Source of the DNA: Bradyrhizobium mercantei
GTDB lineage: Bacteria; Pseudomonadota; Alphaproteobacteria; Rhizobiales; Xanthobacteraceae
NCBI RefSeq assembly: GCF_001982635.1
Contig: NZ_MKFI01000005.1
Coordinates: 603,519-667,518, forward strand
Reading direction: 5' to 3'
DNA: 64,000 nucleotides
The notes under the pieces were generated by a model, which ran no database searches, was not told the origin of the DNA, and was given only the letters and a program-made list of their open reading frames with translations. The translations under genes and the position numbers were made by a program. Positions 33,044 through 41,915 of the stretch are shown here, in pieces (within the stretch, counting starts at the first letter, position 1; each line of letters opens with the position of its first letter).

Positions 33044-33301
33044 ATGCAGACCCTAGCACTTCAATTGACCACCACCTTCGTCGATGACGCGATCGAGCTC
33101 GTGACCGGCTTTGGCCGCGCCATTCTCTCCCTGGCGACTGCGCCGATCGAGCGGATCGCCCGTGCCTGCGATGTCGCAGGTGTCCTGGAGCAGCGGCGCG
33201 CGGATCAGCGCGCGTCGCGCCCGGCGGCTGCACGCGGCGGCCGCCGCAAGTCGCGCCACTGCCGCTGGTCGCCGTTCCGCGGGTTGAGTGAACTGACCTG
33301 A
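33044..33301 (+). CDS. Small protein with basic C-terminus, unknown function
   Basis: An 85-residue protein whose ATG follows a strong AGGAGG ribosome-binding site with 8-bp spacing, which is the main support for it being real. The first 45 residues look like an amphipathic or weakly hydrophobic helix (TFVDDAIELVTGFGRAILSLATAPIERIARACDVAGVLEQRRA) and the end is Arg-rich (RPAAARGGRRKSRHCRWSPFRG). It lies between the TetR gene and the lipid-remodelling fusion, so it probably shares their regulation. The following 287 bp (33302-33588) hold two overlapping short open frames that show no protein-like character and no recognised repeat. Confidence 0.6.
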   Translation: MQTLALQLTTTFVDDAIELVTGFGRAILSLATAPIERIARACDVAGVLEQRRADQRASRPAAARGGRRKSRHCRWSPFRGLSELT

Positions 33302-33588
33302 AGCGCCGACGCCGCAATTGTCGCCGAAACCTCAACAAAGCACTCACCATGTCGCTTGCGAGCCCGCTTCAATCCCGATCGACCACAACCCTGGATAAGG
33401 TCTCGTACATCTCTGCCGGGCATTGTCGCGGCGTCCCGGTGCGGCCGATCCGCGCCGGTTCGAACCGATACGTTGCGGAAAAGACTAAAGGCTGCGGCAT
33501 CTCCGTCATTTTCACCACGCTCCCCATTCCCTGCCACCCGAACTCGCAGACCTGCCAGCGCCGTGCGCGCTAACCCAAGGAACCGGTC

Positions 33589-36500
33589 ATGATCAAGGAA
33601 TTGATGACGTCCCGCCGCTTCGCGCCGCTGTTCTGGTCGCAGTTCTGCTCGGCACTGAACGACAACGTGCTGAAGAACGCGCTGGTCATCATGCTGCTGT
33701 ATGGCGTCGCCAACGAGCAGGGGCCGGCGCTGGTCCAACTCGCGGGTGCCGTCTTCATCGCTCCGTTCTTCGTGCTGTCGGCGCTCGGCGGCGAACTCGC
33801 CGACCGCTACATCAAGTCCATCGTCGCGCGCCGGCTGAAGTTCTTCGAGATCTTCGCCGCGGCCTTCGCCGCCGCCGGCTTCTTCACCCATTCGATTCCG
33901 CTGCTGTTCATCGCGCTGGCGCTGTTCGGCATCGTCGCCGCGCTGTTCGGCCCGGTGAAATATGCCGTGCTGCCCGACCAGCTGTCGGTCTCCGAACTCG
34001 CGACCGGCAACGCGCTGGTCGAGGGCGCGACCTTCATGGCGATCCTGATCGGCACCATCGCGGGTGGCATGTTCGTCGCCGGCGCGAGCCACATGGGCTG
34101 GATCTGCGCCGCCGTGGTCGGCCTGTCGGTGCTGTCCTGGGGATTTGCGTCGCGCATTCCCCTGACGCAACCCTCCGCGCCCGATCTGCCGATCACCAAG
34201 AATCCCTGGACCTCGACCGTGCGGCTGTTGAAGTCGCTCTATGCCGAGCCGCGGCTGTGGGACGGCATGGTGATCGTGTCCTGGTTCTGGATGGTCGGCG
34301 CGATCGTGCTGTCGCTCTTGCCCGCGCTGATCAAGGAAGGCGTCGGCGGCACCGAGGGCGTGGTCACGCTGTGCCTCGCCGTGTTCGCGATCGGCATCGC
34401 CGCCGGCTCGCTGTTTGCCGCGCAGCTCAGCCACGTCCGCCCGAATCTCGCGCTGGTGCCGATCGGCGCCATCGTGATGGGCGTGATCGGCCTCGACCTC
34501 GCACTTGCGATCGCCACCACCTCGCTCGGCAAGGACGTCACCGCGGCGGCGTTCGCGACCTCGTTCGGTGGCTTCCGCATGCTGGTCGACTTCTTCCTGT
34601 TCGCGTTCGGCGGCGGCCTGTTCGTGGTGCCGTCGTTTGCCGCCGTGCAGGCCTGGACCGCGCCGTCCGAGCGCGCCCGCATCATCGCCGCCGGCAACAT
34701 CCTGCAGGCCGGCTTCATGGTCGCCGGTGCGGTGTTCGTCGGCGCGCTGCAAGCCATAGGTCTTCCGATCGCCTGGATCTTCTTCGGCCTCGCCATCGCG
34801 AGCTTCGGCACCGTGTGGTTCGTGCTGACCAAGTGGGGCAAGGAAGGCGTGCGCGATTTCGGTGCGCTGCTGTTCCGTGCGCTGTTCCGCCTCGAGGTGC
34901 GCGGCATGGAAAACCTGCCGCCCGAAGGCACCCGCATGCTGATCGCGCCCAACCATGTCAGCCTGGTCGACGGTCCGCTGCTGCACGCCATGCTGCCGAT
35001 CGATGCGAGTTTTGCGGTCGACACCGGCATCGCCAAGGCATGGTGGGCCAAGCCGTTCCTGAAGATGATCAAGCACTACACGATGGATCCGTCGAAGCCG
35101 CTGGCCGCGCGCGACCTGATCAAGCTGGTCGCCGCCGGCGAGCCGGTGGTGATCTTCCCGGAAGGTCGCATCACGGTCTCCGGCTCGCTGATGAAGGTCT
35201 ATGACGGCACCGCGATGATCGCCGACAAGGCCGATGCCGTCGTCGTCCCGGTCCGCATCGAGGGCGCGCAGCGCTCCCATCTCAGCTACCTCAAGAACGG
35301 CGAGATCAAGCGTTCGTGGTTCCCCAAGGTGACGATCTCGATCCTGCCGCCGGTCAAGCTGCCGGTCGACCAGGCGCTGCGGGGCAAGGCGCGCCGCAAC
35401 GCCGCCGGCGCCGCGCTGCAGGACGTCATGATCAATGCCATGGTGCAGAACGCGATGCTCGACCAGACGCTGTTCGAAGGTCTCGGCCATGCCTATCGCG
35501 ACCGCGACACCGGCAAGCCGATCATCGAGGACGCGCTCGGTACCAAATTGACCTATCGCAAGCTGATCCTCGGCGCGCAGGTCTTGAGCCGCAAGCTCGA
35601 GCAGGGGACTGCCGCCGGTGAGAATGTCGGCGTGCTGCTGCCGAACTCGGCCGGCGTCGCCGTGGTGTTCATGGCGCTGCAGACCATCGGCCGCGTGCCG
35701 GCGATGCTCAACTTCTCGGCCGGCCCGGTCAACGTGCTGGCCGCGATGAAGGCGGCGCAGGTGAAGACCGTGCTGACCTCGCAGGCCTTCATCGAGAAGG
35801 GCAAGCTCGACAAGCTGATCGCGGCGATCGCGGGCCAGGCCCGCGTCGTCTATCTCGAGGACGTCAGGGCCGGCATCAGCCTTTCCGACAAGATCGCGGG
35901 CTTCCGCGCCGGCATCGCACCGCGCGTCACGCGCAATGCCAACGATCCCGCGGTCGTCCTGTTCACCTCGGGCTCGGAGGGCACGCCGAAGGGCGTCGTG
36001 CTGTCCCACCGCAACATCCTCGCCAATGCGGCGCAGGCGCTGGCGCGGGTCGATGCCAATGCCAACGACAAGGTGTTCAACGTCCTGCCGGTGTTTCACT
36101 CGTTCGGCTTGACCGGGGGCATGATGATGCCGCTGCTCGGCGGCATCCCGATCTTCATGTATCCGTCGCCGCTGCACTACCGGATCGTGCCCGAGCTGAT
36201 CTACCAGACCGGCGCCACCATCCTGTTCGGCACCGACACCTTCCTCACCGGCTATGCCCGCTCGGCGCATGCCTATGACTTCCGCACGCTGCGGCTTGTC
36301 ATCGCCGGCGCGGAGGCGGTGAAGGAGCGCACAAGGCAGATCTACATGGAGCGCTACGGCATCCGTATCCTCGAGGGCTATGGCGTCACCGAGACCGCGC
36401 CGGTGCTCGCGATGAACACGCCGATGGCCAACCGCCAGGGCACCGTCGGCCGCATCTCGCCGCTGATGGAATACCGCCTCGATCCGGTCCCCGGCATCGA

Positions 36501-37068
36501 GGAAGGCGGCCGGCTGTCGGTGAAGGGCCCGAACGTGATGCTCGGCTACCTCCGTGCGGAAAATCCCGGCGTGCTCGAGCCGCTCCCCGAGGGCTGGCAC
36601 GACACCGGCGATATCGTCACGGTCGACGCGCAGGGCTTCATCGCGATCAAGGGCCGCGCCAAGCGCTTCGCCAAGATCGCCGGCGAGATGGTCTCGCTGT
36701 CGGCGGTGGAGACGATGGCGACCACGCTGTGGCCGCAGGCGATGTCGGTCGCGGTCACGCTTCCCGACGCGCGCAAGGGCGAACGCATCGTGCTGCTCAC
36801 CACGCAGAAGGATGCCGACCGCGCCGCGATGCAGCGCCAGGCCAAGAGCAGTGGCGCTTCCGAGCTCGCAGTACCCGCCGACATCCGCGTCGTCGACAAG
36901 GTGCCGCTGCTCGGCACCGGCAAGACCGACTATGTCGGCGCCACCGCGCTCGCCAAGGAAATAGCAGCGGAACTCGCCGCTGCTGCACCGGCGCCCGCGC
37001 CGCAGACGGATGAGAATACCGACGCGGCCGCGACCGAGCCGGACACGTTGCAGCAGCACGTTGCCTGA
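33589..37068 (+). CDS. Trifunctional LplT-like transporter / lysophospholipid acyltransferase / acyl-ACP synthetase fusion
   Basis: A 1159-residue fusion that would import lysophospholipids and re-acylate them. The order is an MFS-type LplT-like transporter (residues 1-420; MTSRRFAPLFWSQFCSALNDNVLKNALVIML), a PlsC acyltransferase (430-620) with NHVSLVD (455-461, HX4D) and FPEGRITVSG (523-532), and an AMP-forming acyl synthetase (640-1120) with LFTSGSEGTPKGVVLSH (790-806) and YGVTETAP. E. coli splits the same activities into LplT and Aas. A Pro/Ala tail closes the protein. The in-frame ATG has an AAGGAA ribosome-binding site. I recall similar fusions in other Rhizobiales. Confidence 0.93.
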   Translation: MIKELMTSRRFAPLFWSQFCSALNDNVLKNALVIMLLYGVANEQGPALVQLAGAVFIAPFFVLSALGGELADRYIKSIVARRLKFFEIFAAAFAAAGFFTHSIPLLFIALALFGIVAALFGPVKYAVLPDQLSVSELATGNALVEGATFMAILIGTIAGGMFVAGASHMGWICAAVVGLSVLSWGFASRIPLTQPSAPDLPITKNPWTSTVRLLKSLYAEPRLWDGMVIVSWFWMVGAIVLSLLPALIKEGVGGTEGVVTLCLAVFAIGIAAGSLFAAQLSHVRPNLALVPIGAIVMGVIGLDLALAIATTSLGKDVTAAAFATSFGGFRMLVDFFLFAFGGGLFVVPSFAAVQAWTAPSERARIIAAGNILQAGFMVAGAVFVGALQAIGLPIAWIFFGLAIASFGTVWFVLTKWGKEGVRDFGALLFRALFRLEVRGMENLPPEGTRMLIAPNHVSLVDGPLLHAMLPIDASFAVDTGIAKAWWAKPFLKMIKHYTMDPSKPLAARDLIKLVAAGEPVVIFPEGRITVSGSLMKVYDGTAMIADKADAVVVPVRIEGAQRSHLSYLKNGEIKRSWFPKVTISILPPVKLPVDQALRGKARRNAAGAALQDVMINAMVQNAMLDQTLFEGLGHAYRDRDTGKPIIEDALGTKLTYRKLILGAQVLSRKLEQGTAAGENVGVLLPNSAGVAVVFMALQTIGRVPAMLNFSAGPVNVLAAMKAAQVKTVLTSQAFIEKGKLDKLIAAIAGQARVVYLEDVRAGISLSDKIAGFRAGIAPRVTRNANDPAVVLFTSGSEGTPKGVVLSHRNILANAAQALARVDANANDKVFNVLPVFHSFGLTGGMMMPLLGGIPIFMYPSPLHYRIVPELIYQTGATILFGTDTFLTGYARSAHAYDFRTLRLVIAGAEAVKERTRQIYMERYGIRILEGYGVTETAPVLAMNTPMANRQGTVGRISPLMEYRLDPVPGIEEGGRLSVKGPNVMLGYLRAENPGVLEPLPEGWHDTGDIVTVDAQGFIAIKGRAKRFAKIAGEMVSLSAVETMATTLWPQAMSVAVTLPDARKGERIVLLTTQKDADRAAMQRQAKSSGASELAVPADIRVVDKVPLLGTGKTDYVGATALAKEIAAELAAAAPAPAPQTDENTDAAATEPDTLQQHVA

Positions 37069-37113
37069 GTCTTGGCGTAAGTCTTGGCCTGAGTCTTGGC
37101 ATGAGTGTTGTGC
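37066..37113. repeat. Four tandem 12-bp repeats starting at a stop codon
   Basis: Consecutive units TGAGTCTTGGCG, TAAGTCTTGGCC, TGAGTCTTGGCA and TGAGTGTTGTGC start at 37066, 37078, 37090 and 37102. The first unit begins with the TGA stop of the fusion gene; three of the four begin TGAGT and the second TAAGT, so every unit starts with an in-frame stop triplet. Confidence 0.85.
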
Positions 37114-37161
37114 TTTTCGGGAGCATGTTGTCAGATAGACGGCAACTGCTCCCGAGAAAGC
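37112..37161 (+). other. Hairpin upstream of the HSL-type hydrolase gene
   Basis: GCTTTTCGGGAGCA (37112-37125) pairs with TGCTCCCGAGAAAGC (37147-37161) with one bulge around a 21-bp loop. It begins where the tandem repeats end and stops 6 bp before the hydrolase ATG, so it could block or regulate translation initiation, or process the transcript between the two genes. No T run follows, so it is not a standard terminator. Confidence 0.55.
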
Positions 37162-37167
37162 ATAGCC

Positions 37168-38130
37168 ATGGTTCTTCCCCTCGACCCCGTCATTGAAAAA
37201 ATCATCCCGCTGCTGCCGCTGCGCGAGCCCGCGACCATGACGCCGCAGAGCTGCCGTGACTCGCTGCGCGCGCTGGCCGAGGCGCGCAAGGCGGTGCCGC
37301 CGCCGCCGGTCGATATGGCACGTGATATCGAGGTGCAGGGCGCCGCGGGCAAGCTCGCCGCGCGGCTCTATCGGAGCGGCAGCGGCACGGCGCCGACCGT
37401 GATCTTCTTCCACGGCGGCGGCTGGGTCGCCGGCGATCTCGAGACCCATGACCGCCAGGCGCGCAACCTCGTGATCGAGACCGGCGCTGTGGTGATCTCG
37501 GTCGACTACCGCCAACCGCCGGAGACGCGCTTTCCCGGTGCGTTCGAGGATGCGTTCACCGCGATCCGCGATGTGATCGCGCGGATCGGCGATTTCGGCG
37601 GCGATCTTTCCCGCATCGGCGTCGCCGGCGATTCCGCGGGCGGCAATCTCGCCGCCACCACGGCGCTGGCCTGCCGCGACGCCGGCATCAGGCTCGCCGG
37701 GCAGCTGCTGGTCTATCCCGTCACCGATGCGGTCGGCGGCTATGCCGACGCAAGCGAGAATGCGAAGTTTCCGTCGCGCGCCGAGAATGCCGAGGGCTAC
37801 TTCCTGACGCGCGCGACCATGCAGTGGTTCTGCGGACACTATCTCGCCGACAAGGCGCAAGGCTCCGACTGGCGCGTCTCGCCGCTGCGCGCGAAGACCC
37901 TTGCCGGTGTCGCGCCGGCCGTGGTTACGACCGCCTGGTTCGATCCGTTGCGCGACGAAGGCCACGCCTACGCCAAGGCGTTGCACGCGGCCGGGGTGCC
38001 GGTCGCGTATCACACAGGCGAGGGGCTGATTCACGGCTATTTCGGCCTCGGCGACGCCTCGGACGCCGCACGCGCCGAGGCACAGCGCGCGCGGGCGGAC
38101 TTTCGGGTGTTGCTGGAGCGGGGAGTGTAA
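37168..38130 (+). CDS. Alpha/beta hydrolase, hormone-sensitive-lipase family
   Basis: A 320-residue esterase/lipase of the HSL (GDSAG) family. The oxyanion motif FFHGGGWVAGD is near residue 77, the nucleophile elbow GVAGDSAGGNLAA near residue 154, and the probable acid and histidine are in WFDPLRDEGHAYA and GLIHGYFGL. The ATG at 37168 follows the hairpin; an upstream in-frame start would run through it. It probably hydrolyses short or medium acyl esters. It lies 99 bp after the lipid-remodelling fusion gene on the same strand, so may belong to the same functional unit. Confidence 0.9.
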   Translation: MVLPLDPVIEKIIPLLPLREPATMTPQSCRDSLRALAEARKAVPPPPVDMARDIEVQGAAGKLAARLYRSGSGTAPTVIFFHGGGWVAGDLETHDRQARNLVIETGAVVISVDYRQPPETRFPGAFEDAFTAIRDVIARIGDFGGDLSRIGVAGDSAGGNLAATTALACRDAGIRLAGQLLVYPVTDAVGGYADASENAKFPSRAENAEGYFLTRATMQWFCGHYLADKAQGSDWRVSPLRAKTLAGVAPAVVTTAWFDPLRDEGHAYAKALHAAGVPVAYHTGEGLIHGYFGLGDASDAARAEAQRARADFRVLLERGV

Positions 38131-38353
38131 CGCCCTACTTGCCCCCCTGGAGGCCCTCGCGGGGGAGGTGCGTTGCCAAAATATCGAAAACAACCCCATG
38201 CAAAGGAGCCGGCGGTGGTCGCCGGCGTTCGACCAGGCGGCTTGACGCGTCGGGCAACTCACGGATAGAATTCTAATATTCCGAAATTGGGTAGGAGGGA
38301 GTCTAATCTCCCCCCGTCGTCCCGGCCGTTGTTGACGAGGAGGCTAACCTCCT

Positions 38354-38495
38354 CGTCGTCCCGGCCTAGTGCGCAATTGCGCACGGGGGCCGGGACCCAT
38401 AACCACTACAGCCTGTTGTTGCAGCAGGCTGCGGCCCCAGCGTCGCGCCACACACACAGTCGGGGTAATGGGTCCCGGCCTGCGCCGGGACGACG
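38354..38495. repeat. Palindromic intergenic repeat, family D copy 2
   Basis: Starts CGTCGTCCCGGCC, then GCCGGGACCCATAACCAC, and ends TAATGGGTCCCGGCCTGCGC followed by CGGGACGACG: inverted ends and the same internal order as the copies at 39896-40016 and 14691-14814. An extra fragment, CCGTCGTCCCGGCC, lies at 38314-38327, and GAGGAGGCTAACCTCCTC at 38337-38354 is another hairpin. The remainder of the 418-bp gap (38131-38313, 38496-38548) shows nothing further. Confidence 0.85.
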
Positions 38496-38548
38496 ATGTG
38501 GATGGTTATGCGCTCTACAACTTCTCCCTCAGCGCTCCCGACTCCCCC

Positions 38549-39754
38549 TCAATCATTCCCGATGGTGTCGCCGAACAGCTGCCAGGTCTCGCCGTTGAAC
38601 TTCTGCAACCGCATCGCCTCGACCGGGAAATAGTCGGTCGGCGAGGTCTTCACCTTGATGCCGGGCAGGAACATCGGCAGTGCGATGTCGAGGTTGGCGG
38701 CCTGCTTCATGATGTTCTCATGGGTGAGGTCGTCGCCGCACTGCTTCAGCACCTGCACCGTCGCCTCCGCCACCACATAGCCGTAGACGATCAGCTGGTC
38801 CTGCAGATTGCCGTCGGGAAAATACTTCGTCATGAACTCCTTCCAGGCGATCACATCCGGGTCCGCTTTCCACTGCGGATCGTTCGGATCCTTCAGCGAG
38901 TAGGACGAGATGATGTCCCTGGAATAGTCGAAGCCGGCTGGCTTCAGCACCGAGGACACCGAGGTCGAGGTCGCCGCGAGGAAGAACAGGTCCGGCTTCC
39001 AGCCGATCTCACCGATCTTCTTGATCGCCTGCGCCGCCTGCTTGGGGATCGCGTGCATGAACAGCACGTTGGCCCCGGAGGCCTTCAGCTTCACGATCTG
39101 GCTGTCGACCGTCGGGTCGGTCGATTCATAGGTCGTCTCCGCGACCACCATCTTGGCGGTGTTCTCCGGCCCCAGCCCCTTCTTGAAGCCGTTGCCGTAA
39201 TCCTTGCCGGCGTCGTCGTTCTGATAGAACAGCGCGATCTTGGCGTCCGGCTTCTGGGTCAGCACATATTTGGCGTAGACCGCGGTCTCGGCCTGGTACG
39301 ACGGCTGGAAGCCGATCGACCACGGATAATGCGCATAGTCGCCCCACAGCGTGGCGCCGGCGCCGACGAACAGCTGCGGCACCTTCTTGTCGTTGAGATA
39401 TTTGCGCACGGCAAGGCCGGTCGGCGTGCCCAGCGGATTGAGGATCGCGGCGACCTCCTCCTGCTCCACCAGCTTGCGGGTCTGCTCCACCGTCTTCGGC
39501 GGCGAGTAGCCGTCGTCGAGCGTGATCAGATTGATCTTGCGCCCGTTCACGCCGCCCTGGTCGTTGATCATCCTGAAATAGGCGGCCTGGGTCTTCGCGA
39601 TCACGCTGTAGGCCGACGCCGCGCCGGAGAAGGGCGAGGTCTGTCCGAGCTTGATCTCGGTGTCGCTGGCGCCGGTGCCGTATTTCTTCTCGGCGGCGTG
39701 CGCCTGCGTCGCGAGCGCAAGCGCTGCCAGTGCCGTGATGGCCTTCCAGATCAT
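38549..39754 (-). CDS. Branched-chain amino acid-type ABC transporter substrate-binding protein
   Basis: A 401-residue periplasmic binding protein of the Liv family. The ATG at 39754 has a GGGAGG ribosome-binding site and gives a Sec signal (MIWKAITALAALALATQAHAA). The mature part begins YGTGASDTEIKLGQTSPFSGAASAYS and contains INLITLDDGYSPPKTVEQTRKLVEQEEVAAILNPLGT, typical of the HAAT ligand class. No permease or ATPase genes are adjacent, so it must work with a transporter encoded elsewhere. Bradyrhizobium genomes hold many such orphan receptors. Family D repeats flank it on both sides. Confidence 0.9.
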   Translation of the reverse strand: MIWKAITALAALALATQAHAAEKKYGTGASDTEIKLGQTSPFSGAASAYSVIAKTQAAYFRMINDQGGVNGRKINLITLDDGYSPPKTVEQTRKLVEQEEVAAILNPLGTPTGLAVRKYLNDKKVPQLFVGAGATLWGDYAHYPWSIGFQPSYQAETAVYAKYVLTQKPDAKIALFYQNDDAGKDYGNGFKKGLGPENTAKMVVAETTYESTDPTVDSQIVKLKASGANVLFMHAIPKQAAQAIKKIGEIGWKPDLFFLAATSTSVSSVLKPAGFDYSRDIISSYSLKDPNDPQWKADPDVIAWKEFMTKYFPDGNLQDQLIVYGYVVAEATVQVLKQCGDDLTHENIMKQAANLDIALPMFLPGIKVKTSPTDYFPVEAMRLQKFNGETWQLFGDTIGND

Positions 39755-39895
39755 CGTGAGCCTCCCTGTGCGTTTTTTGTTATTCGCGAGGGAGAGCTTA
39801 ATTGAGCGGATGCGCGTTCGGCTTGTGGCGAGACGCCGGGGCAGGGATGCGAAAATGCGGCGGGCTGCGGCGAGCGGCGGGATGTAACTACCGCT

Positions 39896-40016
39896 GTCGT
39901 CCCGGCGAAGGCCGGGACCCATTACCCCAACTGCTCATTTGGAGCGACGCTGGGGCAACATTCCGCGTAACGGCAAATATTGGTGGTTATGGGTCCCGGC
40001 TTTCGCCGGGACGACG
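39896..40016. repeat. Palindromic intergenic repeat, family D copy 3
   Basis: Starts GTCGTCCCGGCGAAGGCCGG, continues GACCCATTACCCCAACTG and GAGCGACGCTGGGGCAACA, and ends GGTGGTTATGGGTCCCGGC plus TTTCGCCGGGACGACG. The outer ends are inverted. It is the partner of the copy at 38354-38495 on the other side of the binding-protein gene. Confidence 0.88.
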
Positions 40017-40035
40017 TAATGAAAGAGCGGCGCCC

Positions 40036-40260
40036 TTAACGGACGCGCACGCTGCCGGTCGTCACCGGATCGGTCGGCAGCACGGTGGCGCCGGCGCGGC
40101 TGGCGGCGGCCGAGGTGATCATGCCGGGCTCGCCCGACCGCACGTTCTTGGGCGGGCTGAATTCGAGGACGACGAGGGCGGCCGTCGCGAGCACCGCCAC
40201 GGCGGCGGTTGCGATCGCAGGCACCAGTCTTCCGCGCGTATCGAGTGCGCGAACTTGCAT
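40036..40260 (-). CDS. Small single-span membrane or secreted protein
   Basis: A 74-residue protein: basic start MQVRALDTRGRLVP, one hydrophobic helix (AIATAAVAVLATAALVVLEF, about residues 15-34), then a polar tail with no cysteines (SPPKNVRSGEPGMITSAAASRAGATVLPTDPVTTGSVRVR). An AAGGAA ribosome-binding site lies 8-13 bp before the ATG at 40260. Probably anchored in the inner membrane with the tail in the periplasm. Family and function unknown. Confidence 0.7.
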   Translation of the reverse strand: MQVRALDTRGRLVPAIATAAVAVLATAALVVLEFSPPKNVRSGEPGMITSAAASRAGATVLPTDPVTTGSVRVR

Positions 40261-41114
40261 TGATCAATTCCTTTATCGGGGTCGTTCTTTGGACGTGACA
40301 TAAGAACGGCCAGGCTTCTTCCCAAGAGTGCGGCGCACATGCCTCACAATCTCTTGTACCGGCCGTGATGTCCCTCACGGTGTTCGAGACGATGCGGCCG
40401 TTCGGCCAGCGTCGAATCGCAATCGTGTCGGACGGCTTGTTTGCACACTAATATCTGGAAGAGATCGTGGCGTTTTGCATGCGCCTCATGCGCTCGTGAT
40501 GATGCGAATGAGTTTGTGATTAACGACGGCGCGAGGAGCCGCTTTTGCCTTCATTTATAGGGTTTCTGAAGTCGGCGAGGCGCGCGCGTTAATCGTTTCT
40601 TCACGCACCAACAGCGCATCAACAGAGATTCGCGCCGCGGCGAGCGATGACACCGCTGTCATTGGCAGCAGTTGTCAGCGGGCTTGTGGAAGCCCAGACC
40701 AAGCCGTCATTGCGAGGAGCGAAGCGACGACGCAATCCATCCCTCCATGCCGATTGCGATGGATTGTTTTGCTTCGCATGCAATCTCGAAAAGAAGAATC
40801 CACTCTATTCGTCACTCGCCACTCACTCGCGCGTGGCGCGCTCGTCTCGCGCCCCTCACGTCCACCGCATCCCGCACCCCCTCTCGGCGGAAAGGAGACG
40901 CGCTGCTTGTACTCGCGAGTCGGGGTCATATTTTCTTTGCGCGGGCTGCGTAGGGTATATCGCATTGAAGTTACCGTGGAAATTTGAGTTTTGGTGCAGC
41001 AAATTAACGGGCGGCATCGCCGAACTATTGCAAATCTGACAATTAAAGGCCCACGTTTCGCGTATGACGGGGGTTAGTCGTGCCTCGAGGAGCGCTTCTA
41101 GGCGCAGTCTGACG
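40261..41114. other. 854-bp gap without a convincing gene
   Basis: Holds one family E repeat (40704-40788) and several short open frames on both strands that overlap each other and the repeat. None has a ribosome-binding site with a protein-like translation. Base composition drops from about 40900 onward, entering the AT-richer island. No tRNA-like cloverleaf was found that could serve as an attachment site. Confidence 0.6.
40704..40788. repeat. Palindromic intergenic repeat, family E
   Basis: CCGTCATTGCGAGGAGCGAA with GCGACGACGCAATCCATC on the left, and GCGATGGATTGTTTTGCTTC with GCATGCAATCTCG on the right: the two halves are inverted and would form a long imperfect stem. The GAGGAGCGAAGCGAC core is one I recall as very common between Bradyrhizobium genes. 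Confidence 0.8.
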
Positions 41115-41915
41115 TTAGCCGGACTGGATCATCTGCGCGGTATCAATTCCGCTTTCCTTCAAGAAGGATTTCAATCCTTCGTATCTTGCCCGATAGCCAT
41201 TCGCTTTGACCGTCTTGGGACTGAATGAAAAACTCAGGTCGGAGACTGCCATCTTCTCTGTCTCGCGAAAGAAGAGCGGTTGCAATCCCTCGAGGATTCT
41301 GCGGGCCGTTGGAAGATTCTGTTTCTGATCTCGGGTGTAGGCGTTGATTGCAAATCGCAGCGAGCCGATAACAATGTCGATCAGACTGGAAAAGTGTGAT
41401 TGGCCGATGGCCGCGTAGTGAAAGCCAACAATATTAGTCAGCCTCAATGGGCTTGCATGCGGCAGCCCAGTTACTCCGACAGCGAACTTGTCGACTAGAT
41501 GAGCGTCTATTTGCTTGTCGGAGAATCTGTCGATCAAGACGAGACCTGTCGATTTGAAGCGATTTAGATGGCAGTCAAAGTGATAGCACACAGTGTTAAT
41601 CGCGTTCCTCCGAGCGACTTCCGGGCTGGTTGCTATGTTGTGCAATATAGTTGAGACAAGGAGCTTCGTACCTGCATCTGTTGCGGCCACAATCATCGAC
41701 TTCTTCAAATCGATGAATGTTTGATGAGACATGCCCGGAGGCGCGGGGAGAAACTTCAGCTTGAATATCTCAGGGACTTTCGCGTCCTTGCGCAGCTTGT
41801 CGATTTGACTTGTTAGGTCTGCACATTTTTCCGCGGAAATACAGAGACCGCCGTACAAGAAGAAATCATTACTCCTTTGCTCGATATTCGTTTCGTCGCA
41901 ATAGAGAAGGTGCAT
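41115..41915 (-). CDS. DUF3800 domain protein
   Basis: A 266-residue protein starting MHLLYCDETNIEQRSNDFFLYGGLCISAE, the usual DUF3800 opening (acidic DE pair at the end of the first strand, then a YGG turn). A second acidic position is in GLVLIDRFSDKQIDAH (about residues 120-135). The arrangement fits an RNase H-like nuclease fold, which is inference. A CGGAGGC ribosome-binding site precedes the ATG at 41915. The gene is AT-richer than the surroundings and uses rarer codons, as do the two genes upstream of it. DUF3800 genes are often found in defence islands. There is a 198-bp gap to the ATPase gene, so it may have its own promoter. Confidence 0.82.
   Translation of the reverse strand: MHLLYCDETNIEQRSNDFFLYGGLCISAEKCADLTSQIDKLRKDAKVPEIFKLKFLPAPPGMSHQTFIDLKKSMIVAATDAGTKLLVSTILHNIATSPEVARRNAINTVCYHFDCHLNRFKSTGLVLIDRFSDKQIDAHLVDKFAVGVTGLPHASPLRLTNIVGFHYAAIGQSHFSSLIDIVIGSLRFAINAYTRDQKQNLPTARRILEGLQPLFFRETEKMAVSDLSFSFSPKTVKANGYRARYEGLKSFLKESGIDTAQMIQSG

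Noticed and set aside
33349..33592. Two overlapping short plus-strand frames before the fusion gene
   Set aside because: No ribosome-binding site of note, arginine-rich random-looking translations, and they run into the true start of the fusion gene.
37090..37130. Tandem repeats considered as a CRISPR array
   Set aside because: Units are 12 bp with no spacers between them, so this is a slippage repeat and not a CRISPR.
33205..38262. A 1685-codon open frame on the minus strand opposite the transporter/acyltransferase fusion and the HSL hydrolase
   Set aside because: Its translation is dominated by His, Arg, Asp, Gly and Gln with no domain, which is the mirror of GC-rich codons on the plus strand. 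The plus-strand genes have full domain support.
40640..41040. Several short frames before the AT-richer island
   Set aside because: They overlap one another and the family E repeat, and their translations are not protein-like.
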